DNA of 61,003 nt from Candidatus Woesearchaeota archaeon (GTDB lineage Archaea > Nanobdellota > Nanobdellia > Woesearchaeales > UBA10216), in NCBI GenBank assembly GCA_016180085.1, contig JACPBX010000031.1, forward strand, positions 1-61,003. Direction: 5' to 3'. Shown piece after piece: positions 1-8,223 of the stretch; the stretch's first letter is position 1; the number at the start of each line of letters is the position of its first letter. Made by a program: the position numbers and the translations under genes. The notes below the pieces were generated by a model. That model had not been told where the DNA came from. It worked only from the letters and a program-made list of their open reading frames with translations, and ran no database searches.

Positions 1-528
1 TCTGGGAACAACTATGTTGTCACCTTCCTGAAGTTCTTTAACAGGGAAAGCTCTAACCTTGGAGTTTTTAAGTGCAAAAACAGAGTGTGATCCTGTTACA
101 TTTACTTTTCTGCCGCCGACTGTTTCAATCTCAAAAAGTTTATCCCTTAGAACGTGCCTGTGAACTTTGCTGGCAGGCTTAAATGACATTTTGAAATTTT
201 TATCGTCATAAACTAGAACCTCGCAGCCACCTATTTTAGCAGATTCAGCGCCGTCTTCCATAAAGGGATTATTTTCTTCTATAACTTTATCAATAAACTC
301 TCCTATCTTTACTAATTGCACTTCACCGTTTTTCCTTATTAGCACAGGCTCATTGTACTCTACCGAATTATCAACCGCCTCCTTCACTGCCGTGAGCAGC
401 GATTTCCTCTTGTTGTCAAAGCCAAGGAGGTGCCTGTTCTTCTCGAAGAATTCCGCAATTGAGATTGCCTTCTGCCTTTCGGCAAGCTGGTATGCAGTTA
501 TTTCTGTATCTGTTGGCTTCGTAACCAT
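1..528 (-). CDS. top6B: DNA topoisomerase VI subunit B, N-terminal part with intein (runs off left edge)
   Basis: Reading the minus strand from the ATG at 528, the first 54 residues match the start of archaeal Top6B: an AEFFEKNRHLLGFDN stretch followed by LLTAVKEAVDN. This is the GHKL ATPase N-box that holds the ATP/Mg2+-binding Asn. The expected continuation S-x-DA is replaced after residue 54 by SVEYNEPVLIRKNGEV, and further on by a Hint-type block (VTGSHSVFALKN, then ELQEGDNIVVPR at the window edge). These are block A and block B features of an intein N-terminal splicing domain. The intein starts with Ser55 (codon 364-366) and at least 122 of its residues are in the window; its end and the rest of Top6B lie outside. 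Top6B with Top6A forms the type IIB topoisomerase. The gene lies in the same orientation as the KH-domain gene, 105 bp apart. Confidence 0.85.
   Translation of the reverse strand, partial: MVTKPTDTEITAYQLAERQKAISIAEFFEKNRHLLGFDNKRKSLLTAVKEAVDNSVEYNEPVLIRKNGEVQLVKIGEFIDKVIEENNPFMEDGAESAKIGGCEVLVYDDKNFKMSFKPASKVHRHVLRDKLFEIETVGGRKVNVTGSHSVFALKNSKVRAFPVKELQEGDNIVVPR
364..366 (-). other. Intein N-terminal splice junction in Top6B
   Basis: Codon TCG (Ser) at 366-364 is the predicted first residue of the intein. The extein before it ends in EAVDN. Family knowledge says the native sequence continues with Ser (DNS-x-DA), so a Ser nucleophile could serve at both position 1 and +1. The intein runs left from 366 beyond the window edge. 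Confidence 0.7.
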
Positions 529-633
529 GATTATCACTGCGTTCTGCTGCCGCTACAGGCTAATTGCAGCTATTATGATAAAAAAAGTGCACATATAAAA
601 ATTAATATGTTTGCGATCCAGAGCCATTCAGAA

Positions 634-1182
634 TCATTCAAAGCTGCCGATTATTTTTTTCCTCTTCAGCTCCCTTCTTTTTTTCTCAAGCCAGCGGTAG
701 ACTGTTGAGTGCTGGCTGCCGCCGAGCAGCATTTCGATTGCCCGTTTGCACACGCCCACATTGTCAATCTCGCCTATGATTGTTATTGTTTTCCCGTAAA
801 CAGAGACATGGCAGTCTGTCAGCTCCTCCATCACCTGCCGCGCCTTTCCTTCAGCTCCGATAACCCTTCCCCTCAGCCTCATCTCATGCTTTTTTGTCTT
901 GGCATAATTTGTAATGTCTATCTGCTCGGAAGCATAATCCTGCTTCAGCAGGAGCTTGGCAAGCTCCGGGTTAAAGCCCCTTCCTATCGCCAACACCACT
1001 TCCCTTGCAGTGTAAAGGCCCAAAGCGTCCTCGCCTGTTATGAAAACATCGCCTTCCGCAGAGTCAATCTGGAGGCTGGTGCCTGTAGCTTCCTCTATCT
1101 CCTTCTTCACCTTCCCATGGGTGCCTATCACGACAGCAACCCGGGCAAGCGGAATCTTAAGCCCATAGGAATAATCAGCCAT
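634..1182 (-). CDS. KH-domain RNA-binding protein (archaeal Dim2/Pno1-Krr1 type)
   Basis: A 182-residue protein with two KH domains. The first covers about residues 8-75 (IPLARVAVVIGTHGKVKKEI, with a G-T-H-G loop). The second is about residues 95-165 (LRGRVIGAEGKARQVMEELT, with a G-A-E-G loop). Family members (yeast Pno1/Dim2) bind pre-16S/18S rRNA near its 3' end during small-subunit maturation. In many archaea this gene sits next to rio1 and top6B. Here top6B is the left neighbour, and rio1 is about 57 kb away at 58849. The C-terminus (RWLEKKRRELKRKKIIG) is basic. There is little leader before the ATG at 1182. Confidence 0.8.
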   Translation of the reverse strand: MADYSYGLKIPLARVAVVIGTHGKVKKEIEEATGTSLQIDSAEGDVFITGEDALGLYTAREVVLAIGRGFNPELAKLLLKQDYASEQIDITNYAKTKKHEMRLRGRVIGAEGKARQVMEELTDCHVSVYGKTITIIGEIDNVGVCKRAIEMLLGGSQHSTVYRWLEKKRRELKRKKIIGSFE

Positions 1183-1221
1183 AGCGCTCTGGAAGAAAGC
1201 GGTTTCTTAAATAGTTTCACT

Positions 1222-1560
1222 TTAGAGAGACTTTGACTCTTCCTGCTTTGAGGAATGAAGCCTTTTCTCGCTCAGGCTTTTCAGCTGCACAAAGAAGTAT
1301 TCCAGGCAGTCAACAGCGCAGAACGTCGCCCTCTTCTTGAGGTCCTTTGGCCCGAATATCAGGGTATATTCGTGGTTCACGCTCAGGTTCACCATGCCTC
1401 CGCAGGTCGCGCACGTCCTCGCCTGCGACTCATTCACTTCCTTAATCTTGTTCGTGACGAGCTGCTTTATTACCGTGCCGCCCCCGAACAGGTCTCTCTG
1501 GAGGTCAACAAGCTCCTCGTAGTCAAGCATCCCGATGGCGTCACTTACCTTCTTGCGCAT
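1222..1560 (-). CDS. Small conserved zinc-finger-like protein of unknown function
   Basis: A 112-residue protein read from ATG 1560; GAGGTG upstream (GAGGTGTGCAGG) supports this start over a GTG three codons earlier. The core has CATCGG at about residue 54 and FCAVDCLEYFF at about residue 82, so a four-Cys zinc site (CxxC...CxxxC) is likely. The N-terminal half is mixed helical (MLDYEELVDLQRDLFGGGTV). The C-terminus is charged. I do not recognise the family. It is co-oriented with the KH gene (39 bp to its start), so they could be co-transcribed. Confidence 0.6.
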   Translation of the reverse strand: MRKKVSDAIGMLDYEELVDLQRDLFGGGTVIKQLVTNKIKEVNESQARTCATCGGMVNLSVNHEYTLIFGPKDLKKRATFCAVDCLEYFFVQLKSLSEKRLHSSKQEESKSL

Positions 1561-1823
1561 CCTGCACACCTCAATTAACGCAACAACACACTAAATGCAA
1601 TGGCTGAACAGCTGCAAATAGCTGCAACTAGTGCAACACCAAGCACAAAGGAGTATACTCTTTAGTATACTCATATATAAATATTATGCTTATGGGTGGA
1701 GGTTCTCGGTGCTTCTGGCTGCCAAGGGGCTGTTAAGCTTACTAAGATTATTATCTTACTAAACTTATTATATAAGTATATAAGGGAAGCACGGAGTTTC
1801 ATCACTTGGAGCATGATAGGAAC
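1561..1823. promoter_or_regulatory. Intergenic region with palindromes and promoter-like boxes upstream of the deacylase gene
   Basis: About 260 bp between divergent genes. The palindrome AGTATACT occurs twice, at 1652-1659 and 1664-1671. A TATA-like run (ATATATAAATATT, about 1673-1685) follows immediately, so the palindromes sit where a factor could control it. A second A/T-rich stretch with TATATAAG lies at about 1770-1783, 40-55 bp before the deacylase start. Repeated CTTACTAA (about 1737 and 1755) and an AAGAT..ATCTT inverted repeat lie between. A 14-codon reading frame at 1692-1736 follows the first TATA box, but nothing else supports it as a gene. Confidence 0.4.
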
Positions 1824-2663
1824 ATGATTGCGATAATAACGTCGTCAAAGGATTCGGCAGGCGCAACGATAAAACAGCAGCTGCTGAAGAGTTACGGTTT
1901 TACCGAGTTAAAGGGCGAAAGCTTTGACGGCTTTCCCATTTTCAGCCTGCAGATAGAGGATTCCGAAGCGCGCCTGTTCACGGCTGCTGATGATTCTATA
2001 CGCTGCGAGGGCATTGACAAAAGAATCCCCGCTGCCGAATTGTTTGTTTTCGCGACAAGGCATTACAGCAGTGCCGGCGTCCCTGCCTTGGCCACGCATT
2101 CAATAGGCAACTGGGGGAAGGCAGAGCTTGGCGGGAAGGATGGAACAATCTGCCCAAGCCCGGCTGCCCTTATCAAGCTTTTTCTGCAGAACCTTGAGGC
2201 TGTTGCAAAAAGCGAGAGCTATAATGGCGAGGTTGTGCAGGAGGCAACGCACCACGGTCCTTACGTTGAAAAGCCGGCAGCTTTCATTGAGGTTGGCAGC
2301 AGCGAAAATGAGTGGAAAAATGAAAAATTTGCCTCAATGGTTGCCGATTCGCTGATTGGGGGGCTTGGCGACTATGTTACCTTAAGCGCGGATTACGAAC
2401 CGGTTGTTGCCATTGGCGGCCTTCATTATGCCAGAAGTTTCAGGAAGCTCATGCTTGACAAAGATTCCAAATATGCTGTTGCCCACATCTGCCCGAAGCA
2501 CAACCTCAGCAGCCTTACTCCTGAATTGCTGCAGCAGGCAATGAGTTCCTGCCATCCCAAAAAAGCAGCTGCTGTCGCGCTTGACTGGAAAGGGCTGGGC
2601 ACAGAGAAGCAGCGCATCGTAAAACTCCTAGAAGGCACAGGAATCGGATACTTCAAAACTTAG
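1824..2663 (+). CDS. dtdA: D-aminoacyl-tRNA deacylase, archaeal/GEK1 type
   Basis: A 279-residue protein that hydrolyses D-amino acids from mischarged tRNAs. It belongs to the archaeal/plant DTD2 (GEK1) family. Signature stretches are IITSSKDSAG at the N-terminus, the central THHGPYVEKPAAFIEVGSSE (about residues 140-160) and AIGGLHYARSF (about 200-212). These contain the conserved His, Glu and Gly residues of the family. An in-frame TTG lies six codons upstream at 1806, but the ATG at 1824 gives the usual family N-terminus and was chosen. The gene is divergent from the zinc-finger gene and has promoter-like boxes upstream. Confidence 0.88.
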   Translation: MIAIITSSKDSAGATIKQQLLKSYGFTELKGESFDGFPIFSLQIEDSEARLFTAADDSIRCEGIDKRIPAAELFVFATRHYSSAGVPALATHSIGNWGKAELGGKDGTICPSPAALIKLFLQNLEAVAKSESYNGEVVQEATHHGPYVEKPAAFIEVGSSENEWKNEKFASMVADSLIGGLGDYVTLSADYEPVVAIGGLHYARSFRKLMLDKDSKYAVAHICPKHNLSSLTPELLQQAMSSCHPKKAAAVALDWKGLGTEKQRIVKLLEGTGIGYFKT

Positions 2664-2718
2664 CACAGCAGCGCAGCTGCAATCTTTAAAAAAAATGTTA
2701 CTGCTGCAAAACTCAGAA

Positions 2719-3075
2719 TCACCAATTATAAGTTCTTGAACGATTGGGAAATGGGTCATGGCACCCACCAGGGTAAGCAACACGGACAACTCCAGCAGCA
2801 AAAATGTCTCTGGTCTGACGTAACTCTTTTACTCTTGGATTACCTTTAAGTGCAAGGATAGCCGCTGCGGGGCCGGTTACCTGGTATGCTTTCTCTCCTG
2901 TTAATTGATGATTTACCGCAATGCGATGTTCAACAACATCTTCTCCCGTCAATCCTAGACCGCTCAAATCGGCCTTAAACGCTTCAAAATCAGCACTATT
3001 TGCAAGTGAGACAAGCACGGAAAAACTTCCAGTTGGGCTTTCATTCAAACGTCTTTCAAGTTCCGGTTGTATCAT
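2719..3075 (-). CDS. Hypothetical protein with an I9/ferredoxin-like fold pattern
   Basis: A 118-residue protein. The sequence has a beta-alpha-beta rhythm (GSFSVLVSLANSADFEAFKA ... EHRIAVNHQL ... AYQVTGPAAAILALKGNPRV) that resembles subtilisin-propeptide (inhibitor I9)-like domains, but I cannot prove membership and no protease gene is adjacent. The last 25 residues (YPGGCHDPFPNRSRTYNW) look like an unstructured tail. It is transcribed away from the small acidic gene at 3203. The function is unknown. Confidence 0.5.
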   Translation of the reverse strand: MIQPELERRLNESPTGSFSVLVSLANSADFEAFKADLSGLGLTGEDVVEHRIAVNHQLTGEKAYQVTGPAAAILALKGNPRVKELRQTRDIFAAGVVRVAYPGGCHDPFPNRSRTYNW

Positions 3076-3202
3076 TCTGCCGGAAGAAATGCTGAACAGT
3101 TTTTATAGTTTTTGGTCTTGGGTCTTGACGCACGTTATTATAGCACACCAAAACCTTTAAATATGAAAAGGGTTGCACGCAGCCAAACTCGAGGTGAGGC
3201 TA

Positions 3203-3343
3203 ATGCATATGCAATCGCGTGGCGTATATGGCTTATACGGCTTATTGGGAGCTGACAAGGAAGGGTTTGACGAAGACCTCGGTGGCGATGACGAAGAGGG
3301 CGACGATTTTGACGACGCCACAGGCGACGACGACGAGTGGTAA
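3203..3343 (+). CDS. Small acidic protein, 46 residues
   Basis: An ORF too short for most gene callers. It starts at ATG 3203 with a GAGGTGAG ribosome-binding site at 3191-3198 and a TATA-like CTTTAAATATG at about 3151. The N-terminal third is neutral and aromatic (GVYGLYGLLGADK). The rest is almost entirely Asp/Glu/Gly (DEDLGGDDEEGDDFDD ... DDDEW). No function is known. The strong RBS and promoter spacing support expression. Acidic tails of this type can bind basic proteins or metals, but that is speculation here. Confidence 0.55.
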   Translation: MHMQSRGVYGLYGLLGADKEGFDEDLGGDDEEGDDFDDATGDDDEW

Positions 3344-3430
3344 TCACATTCCTTCTTTAATTTTCTTTCCTTTATCTTTTCATTAACAGAAGAGAAGGGT
3401 TTTTATAGCGCTGGTCCTTGCAGGTTTCAG

Positions 3431-4177
3431 ATGGAACCAATTAAAAAAATACTAATTGCCGAGGATGGCAGGAAGTTCTACGTCCGCAACATCAACGAGG
3501 ACTTCCACACCCAGTTTGGCTTTGTTGGCATGCCCGCGCTGGTAAAGGCGAAAGCCGGGGATGTTGTGAAGACAAACACAGGGAAGGAGTTTTTCGTTTT
3601 TGAACCGTCATTCATTGACGTCTATGGAAAGATAAAGAGGGCCCCGCAAATAATCCCAAGGAAGGATGTCGCTGCCATAATTGCAGAGACCGGCATAGGC
3701 AGGGGCAGCATTATTGTGGATGCAGGCACCGGCTCAGGAGCCCTTGCATTATTCCTTGCCAACGTTGCGAAGAAGGTCATAACTTACGAAATTCGCGAAG
3801 ACTTCGCCAAGGTAGCTGCAGAAAATGTTGCTACAGTTGGGCTTAAGAACATCACTATAAAAAAAAAGAGCGTCTATGACGGCATCGATGAGAAAAGCGT
3901 TGACGTTGTAACCCTTGACCTGCCTGAGCCCTGGAAGGCTGTTGGGCCGGCAACGGAAGCGCTGAAAATTGGCGGCTTTATTGTTTCTTATTCCCCGACA
4001 ACGCCGCAGGTGAGCGATTTCATTGCTGCTGCGGCGAAGGTTAAAGGACTGGTCCATCTCAAAACCATCGAAATCATTGAGAGGGAGTGGGAGTTCAACG
4101 ACCGCGTGGTAAGGCCCCTGTCGCAGCAGATAGGGCATTCAGGGTTTCTGACGTTTGTGAGGAAAATTCATAAATGA
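3431..4177 (+). CDS. trmI: tRNA (adenine-N1)-methyltransferase TrmI
   Basis: A 248-residue class I SAM-dependent methyltransferase. The N-terminal beta domain (residues 1-75) precedes the Rossmann domain. SAM motif I is DAGTGSGALALFLA (about 98-111) and the acidic residue after strand 2 is YEIRED. LDLPEPW (about 160) is the conserved motif of the TrmI/Gcd14 family. Archaeal TrmI makes m1A at position 58 (and 57) of tRNA. A TTTTTATAGCGC box at about 3401-3412 lies 20-30 bp before the ATG, so the mRNA probably has a very short leader. It is followed 21 bp later by an unknown gene. Confidence 0.9.
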   Translation: MEPIKKILIAEDGRKFYVRNINEDFHTQFGFVGMPALVKAKAGDVVKTNTGKEFFVFEPSFIDVYGKIKRAPQIIPRKDVAAIIAETGIGRGSIIVDAGTGSGALALFLANVAKKVITYEIREDFAKVAAENVATVGLKNITIKKKSVYDGIDEKSVDVVTLDLPEPWKAVGPATEALKIGGFIVSYSPTTPQVSDFIAAAAKVKGLVHLKTIEIIEREWEFNDRVVRPLSQQIGHSGFLTFVRKIHK

Positions 4178-4198
4178 TTCTCATTCACTTGTCGCACC

Positions 4199-4882
4199 AT
4201 GCTCTTTGCAATGTCTTTGGAACAGCTTTTAACTTTGGCAGAAAAAGATAAAGTTGCTGCTGTGAAAGCTGCCGAAATTATTATAGTGCCGTGGAGTCGT
4301 GCACTTTGGCATAACTTTAGAACTTTCTTCTCGAACGGGGTAAACGGCCCTTATTATGGCAGCACAGGATCTGAACCATCAGAAAGCTTATCTTACATTT
4401 TGTCAAATGCCGATCAGATGCCTAGAGAGAGGAGATTCGTTTTTGACAGGAATGGCGCCTTCTACATGCAGAATATTCAGCCATGCCTTGAACAAGGGCT
4501 CTTGTTAGATGGCGAATCGAATCGTGTCCGTTTAATTAGGACTGAAATGGATGGCAACATAACTAAAGTTGTGATCGGACTTGTGCCCCCTGAGGCAACT
4601 GAACATAGCTATGCTACAGACACCCATATCAGTGATAGGGATGGCAGCATTACAAAAGTACAAAGGCAAAGGCCGAAGCATACAGCGTACGTCTATGTAG
4701 AGTGCGGCGACGATAAGATGCCGTGCCTAGCAGACGATATTGACAGAGGACTTCCGTTTTCTGCCCTGAAGCCCATCATATACTTCGCCGCGCCATTACC
4801 TGATTCGTTTCGAAGTGTTGTGAATTATAATAGAATGATACTCATAGCCTTGGACCAATCTACTAATAAACATCCTTCCTAA
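4199..4882 (+). CDS. Hypothetical protein, 227 residues
   Basis: No family recognised. The protein is soluble-looking with no signal peptide, opening with a helical segment (SLEQLLTLAEKDKVAAVKAA) and then mixed alpha/beta. The start may be ATG 4199 or ATG 4211 (MSLEQLL). Its 3' end overlaps the convergent glmU-like gene by 20 bp. Its base composition is somewhat more A/T-rich than trmI, which may indicate a recent or lineage-specific gene. The function is unknown. Confidence 0.55.
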   Translation: MLFAMSLEQLLTLAEKDKVAAVKAAEIIIVPWSRALWHNFRTFFSNGVNGPYYGSTGSEPSESLSYILSNADQMPRERRFVFDRNGAFYMQNIQPCLEQGLLLDGESNRVRLIRTEMDGNITKVVIGLVPPEATEHSYATDTHISDRDGSITKVQRQRPKHTAYVYVECGDDKMPCLADDIDRGLPFSALKPIIYFAAPLPDSFRSVVNYNRMILIALDQSTNKHPS

Positions 4883-6074
4883 CAACCTCCCCAGGCAGCG
4901 TCGTCTTTCCCGGCCAGATTTTCCTTCCGGGATAGATTGAGGTGTGGACGCCTGTTTTTGCTCTATCGCCCATTATGGTGCCGAACTTCCTTCTTTCTGT
5001 GCTTATCAATTCGCCTTTGGCCATTGACTTCACAGGACCGTTGTCATGCCTCAGATTCGCGGTTATCGTGCCTGCCCCGAAATTGACGCTTTTGCCTATC
5101 ACAGAATCGGCGCAGTAGCTGAGGTGCCCGATAACAGCCCCATCCATGAGTATTGCGTTCTTGACCTCAACAGCATTCCCGATTCTGCAGTGGTTTCCAA
5201 TGGCTGTGCATGGCCTTATGAAGCAGTTGGGCCCTATCACGCAATCTTCTCCGATAACAACAGGCCCTTCAATGTATGCACCATTCCTTATGAGCGTGCC
5301 TCTTCCGACATCCACGAAACCTTTCAGCGTTGCATACTTTTCTATTTTTGCAGTTGCCGCTATCTGCAGCCTATCTTTTTGCCTTTGCCTCAGGAGTAAC
5401 TCGTTTGCCTCCAGTAAGGACCACGGGTACGTTATCGGCTGCCAGAACCCTGCTTCCTCAACGCTGACTTTTTGGGTTTTTGACAGTTCACTTACAGCAT
5501 CTGTTATCTCATATTCGCCTCTGCCGCTTTTCTTCATTTTTCGCAGCAGCTGAAATATTGAGCCAGGCATAGCATAACAGCCCGTATTTGCCAGGCCGCT
5601 GCCTCTTTCATCAGGCTTTTCTATTATGCCTTTAAGCGTGCCTTTCTCGGCAACGACCTTTCCAAAGCTGTTGATGTTTTGGACTTTCTTGGCAAGGATA
5701 CAGCTGCCATGCTTCAGGCATTTTTTTATGTCGCTGCTGCTGTAGAGGTCATCGCCCATAATAACCAGAAACTTTTTCTCCGCGGCAACAAACTTCTCTG
5801 CCTGCAGCAGCGCATGCCCTGTCCCGAGCTGCTCGGTTTGGAATGCATATGCAAGTTTAATTCCGTGGTAGCGGTCTTTGAATGCCGTCATTATTTCTTC
5901 GCTGCCGAAGCCGACGACAATCACGACTTCATCAACGATTTTTGTCTGTTGCAGCTGCCGAAGGTTATACTCAAGAACAGTTGTATTTGCAACGGTGAGC
6001 ATCACCTTTGACCTGTTTATTGTCAGGGGATGCAGCCGCGTTGATTTCCCTGCCGCGAGTATAACCGCTTTCAT
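4863..6074 (-). CDS. glmU: Sugar-1-phosphate nucleotidylyltransferase / acetyltransferase, archaeal GlmU-like
   Basis: A 403-residue two-domain enzyme. Residues 1-230 are a nucleotidylyltransferase with LAAGKSTRLHPLT (nucleotide binding; RSK nearby), QLGTGHAL and the metal-binding VIMGDDLYSS. From about 245 on there are left-handed beta-helix hexapeptides (IEGPVVIGEDCVIGPNCFIR) as in acetyltransferases. The archaeal bifunctional homologue ST0452 converts GlcN-1-P to GlcNAc-1-P and then to UDP-GlcNAc. It closes the glm cluster, 12 bp after glmM, which supports UDP-GlcNAc over dTDP-glucose as product, though the exact substrate is inferred. Confidence 0.82.
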   Translation of the reverse strand: MKAVILAAGKSTRLHPLTINRSKVMLTVANTTVLEYNLRQLQQTKIVDEVVIVVGFGSEEIMTAFKDRYHGIKLAYAFQTEQLGTGHALLQAEKFVAAEKKFLVIMGDDLYSSSDIKKCLKHGSCILAKKVQNINSFGKVVAEKGTLKGIIEKPDERGSGLANTGCYAMPGSIFQLLRKMKKSGRGEYEITDAVSELSKTQKVSVEEAGFWQPITYPWSLLEANELLLRQRQKDRLQIAATAKIEKYATLKGFVDVGRGTLIRNGAYIEGPVVIGEDCVIGPNCFIRPCTAIGNHCRIGNAVEVKNAILMDGAVIGHLSYCADSVIGKSVNFGAGTITANLRHDNGPVKSMAKGELISTERRKFGTIMGDRAKTGVHTSIYPGRKIWPGKTTLPGEVVRKDVY

Positions 6075-6086
6075 TTTCGTTTTCTT

Positions 6087-7427
6087 TTATGCTCCTATTT
6101 CTTTTTTTGCTGCAGCTGCTATTTCTTCCGCAAGCCTTTTTATTTCTTCTTTGCCGTTCCCTTCCAGCATTATCCTCAGCATGTTCTGCGTTCCCGAATA
6201 CCTTATCAGCGAGCGCCCTTTCAGCCTTGGGAGCTGTTTTTCGGCTTCTGCAATAGCCGCAGATGTCAGGGAAAGGCTGCTGAGCTCTCTCTTTTCCTTT
6301 ACTTCCACGTTTATTAAGGCTTGCGGTTTTTTGGTGAATTCGGCTAGCTTGGAGAATGGCAGGCCGGACTCCTTCAGCAATGCAAGTATGTGAATGGCAG
6401 CAAGAATGCCATCCCCTGCAGTATTGTTCCCCATGATTATGTGCCCGGACTGCTCCCCGCCCAGGCTGTAGCCATGCTTTCTCATTTCCGCATAGACGTG
6501 CTTGTCGCCGTTTTGCACCCTGACAGTTTTAACTCCGGCCAGTGCAAGCTCATCATCAAAGGCCGTGTTAGTGTACTCCGTAACAACAACCGCGTTATTG
6601 CTGAGACTGCCCCTTCGCAGCATGCCCTTGGCAAGGGCCAGTATTATCGCGTCGCCATTAATCACATTTCCTTTCTCGTCGACCATGATGAGCCTGTCAG
6701 AGTCGCCATCAAAAGCTATCCCACACGATGCTTTTGTTGCTATGACTTCCTTTTGCAGCTGTTGGGGATTCAGTGCGCCGCAGTCCTTGTTGATGTTACT
6801 GCCATCAGGCTTGTTGTTGATTAGTGTTGCGGCAGCGCCAAGGCTTGCAAATACGCCGGCAGCCCTATATGCTGTGCCGTTTGCCGCATCAACAACAACA
6901 TTAAGCCCGGCCAGTTTGGGTCTTCCAGCTGATTCAACCAAAAACGCAAGGTACTCAGCCTCTGCCTTTGCAAAAGCTTTCACAGTGCCCTTGCGGCTTC
7001 TTTCTGCCCTTGCGCCTAGGCTGTTTTCGACAAAGGCCTCTTCCTTTTCGCTTAGCTTCTCCCCGTTTTGTGTGAAGAACTTGATGCCGTTTTCCTCGGC
7101 AGGGTTGTGGCTTGCTGAAATCATTATGCCGCCGTCAGCCTTAAGGTGCTTTGTAAGGCAAGCCACTGCCGCTGTTGGGAGCACTCCAAGCAATTGCACA
7201 TCCACGCCAACGTCCGTGAGCCCTGCAGCAATTGCCTGCTCAATCATGGCGCATGAAGCCCTCGTGTCCTTTCCCAGAACAACGGACGGGTTCTTTTTCC
7301 CGTGAGCAATCTTCCTGATTAAATTCGCGTAACCGGCAGCTATTTTCCTGATGCTGCCCGGAGTGAGCGGTTCCTGCCCCGGCGTTCCCCTTATGCCGTC
7401 TGTCCCGAAAAGCTTGGGCTGCATCAC
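6087..7427 (-). CDS. glmM: Phosphoglucosamine mutase
   Basis: A 446-residue alpha-D-phosphohexomutase that interconverts GlcN-6-P and GlcN-1-P. All four family motifs are visible: the phosphoserine loop MISASHNPAEENG (about residue 100), the metal loop DGDSDRL (about 240), the sugar loop GGEQSGH (about 325) and the phosphate loop RYSGTQNMLRIM (about 410). The N-terminus LFGTDGIRG is typical of GlmM. Its start overlaps the end of the IMPase-like gene by 4 bp (ATGA-type coupling), so the two are translated from one mRNA. Confidence 0.92.
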   Translation of the reverse strand: MMQPKLFGTDGIRGTPGQEPLTPGSIRKIAAGYANLIRKIAHGKKNPSVVLGKDTRASCAMIEQAIAAGLTDVGVDVQLLGVLPTAAVACLTKHLKADGGIMISASHNPAEENGIKFFTQNGEKLSEKEEAFVENSLGARAERSRKGTVKAFAKAEAEYLAFLVESAGRPKLAGLNVVVDAANGTAYRAAGVFASLGAAATLINNKPDGSNINKDCGALNPQQLQKEVIATKASCGIAFDGDSDRLIMVDEKGNVINGDAIILALAKGMLRRGSLSNNAVVVTEYTNTAFDDELALAGVKTVRVQNGDKHVYAEMRKHGYSLGGEQSGHIIMGNNTAGDGILAAIHILALLKESGLPFSKLAEFTKKPQALINVEVKEKRELSSLSLTSAAIAEAEKQLPRLKGRSLIRYSGTQNMLRIMLEGNGKEEIKRLAEEIAAAAKKEIGA

Positions 7428-8212
7428 GCTTCCCCCACTGCTTTTAGCAGTTCCATGTGTAATGGTGCAGTTGCCGCTGCCAGGATATTCCTGGAGCTGG
7501 GCTGCCAGGGTTTCCCGCTGAAGTCAGTAACAATTCCCCCGGCTTCCCTTATTATGAGCGTCGAGGCTGCATAATCCCAGGGCGAGCTTCCAGCCCGAGC
7601 ATACCCGTCCACCCTGCCAGCAGCTATTTGGGTAGTAGCCGTTGTTGCGCTGCCCCATACCCGTAAGCTCCTGACTTTCAAGGCCAGGCCAGCAATAAGG
7701 CGAAGCATGGCTAGCCTTTCTTCATTTTCATATGCAAAATCGCAGCAGATTATTGCGCCAGCCAACGCATTGGTTGCTGCGACCGTGATCCTTTTATCGT
7801 TAAGAAACGCTCCCCTATCCTTGATAGCCCGGTATACCTCCAAGGTAACAGGGTTATATACTAAGCCTGCCAGCAGTTCGTTTTCCCGGCATAATGCGAT
7901 TGAAATATTGAATTGGCTGTTTCCCCGGCTGAAGTTATTTGTACCGTCAAGGGGGTCAACGTACCACACAAAATCGCTGCCTTCTTTTGGCTTGGCTTCC
8001 TCAGTAACTATTCTGTGGGAAGGAAACTTTTCGCTGATTGCAGCCCTTATCAAGGCATCAGCTTCCTTATCCGCATTGGTAACAATATTTCTAAAGTTGC
8101 CCTCTTTTATCTGGACAGTCAGGCTTCGCCGAAAATGCTTAAGCAGTGCAGCGCCGGCTTCTTTTGCTGCCGACTCTGCAACAGCCTGCGCTTCCGCAAG
8201 AAAATCCGCCAT
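7424..8212 (-). CDS. Inositol monophosphatase / FBPase-IV family phosphatase
   Basis: A 262-residue Mg2+-dependent, Li+-sensitive phosphatase of the IMPase superfamily. Metal ligands are present: the Glu pair in IVTEEAKP (about 70), WYVDPLDGTNNF (about 83-94) and SSPWDYAA (about 210). Archaeal members hydrolyse inositol-1-P and/or fructose-1,6-bisphosphate. Its position between transaldolase and glmM in a UDP-GlcNAc cluster makes fructose-1,6-bisphosphatase activity (supplying Fru-6-P) a reasonable inference. It follows the transaldolase gene by 11 bp. Confidence 0.82.
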   Translation of the reverse strand: MADFLAEAQAVAESAAKEAGAALLKHFRRSLTVQIKEGNFRNIVTNADKEADALIRAAISEKFPSHRIVTEEAKPKEGSDFVWYVDPLDGTNNFSRGNSQFNISIALCRENELLAGLVYNPVTLEVYRAIKDRGAFLNDKRITVAATNALAGAIICCDFAYENEERLAMLRLIAGLALKVRSLRVWGSATTATTQIAAGRVDGYARAGSSPWDYAASTLIIREAGGIVTDFSGKPWQPSSRNILAAATAPLHMELLKAVGEA

Positions 8213-8223
8213 ATTGCCGTTCC

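Noticed and set aside
1692-1736. 14-codon leader peptide frame (MGGGSRCFWLPRGC)
   Set aside because: No independent support. It is too short and its start lies too near the TATA box.
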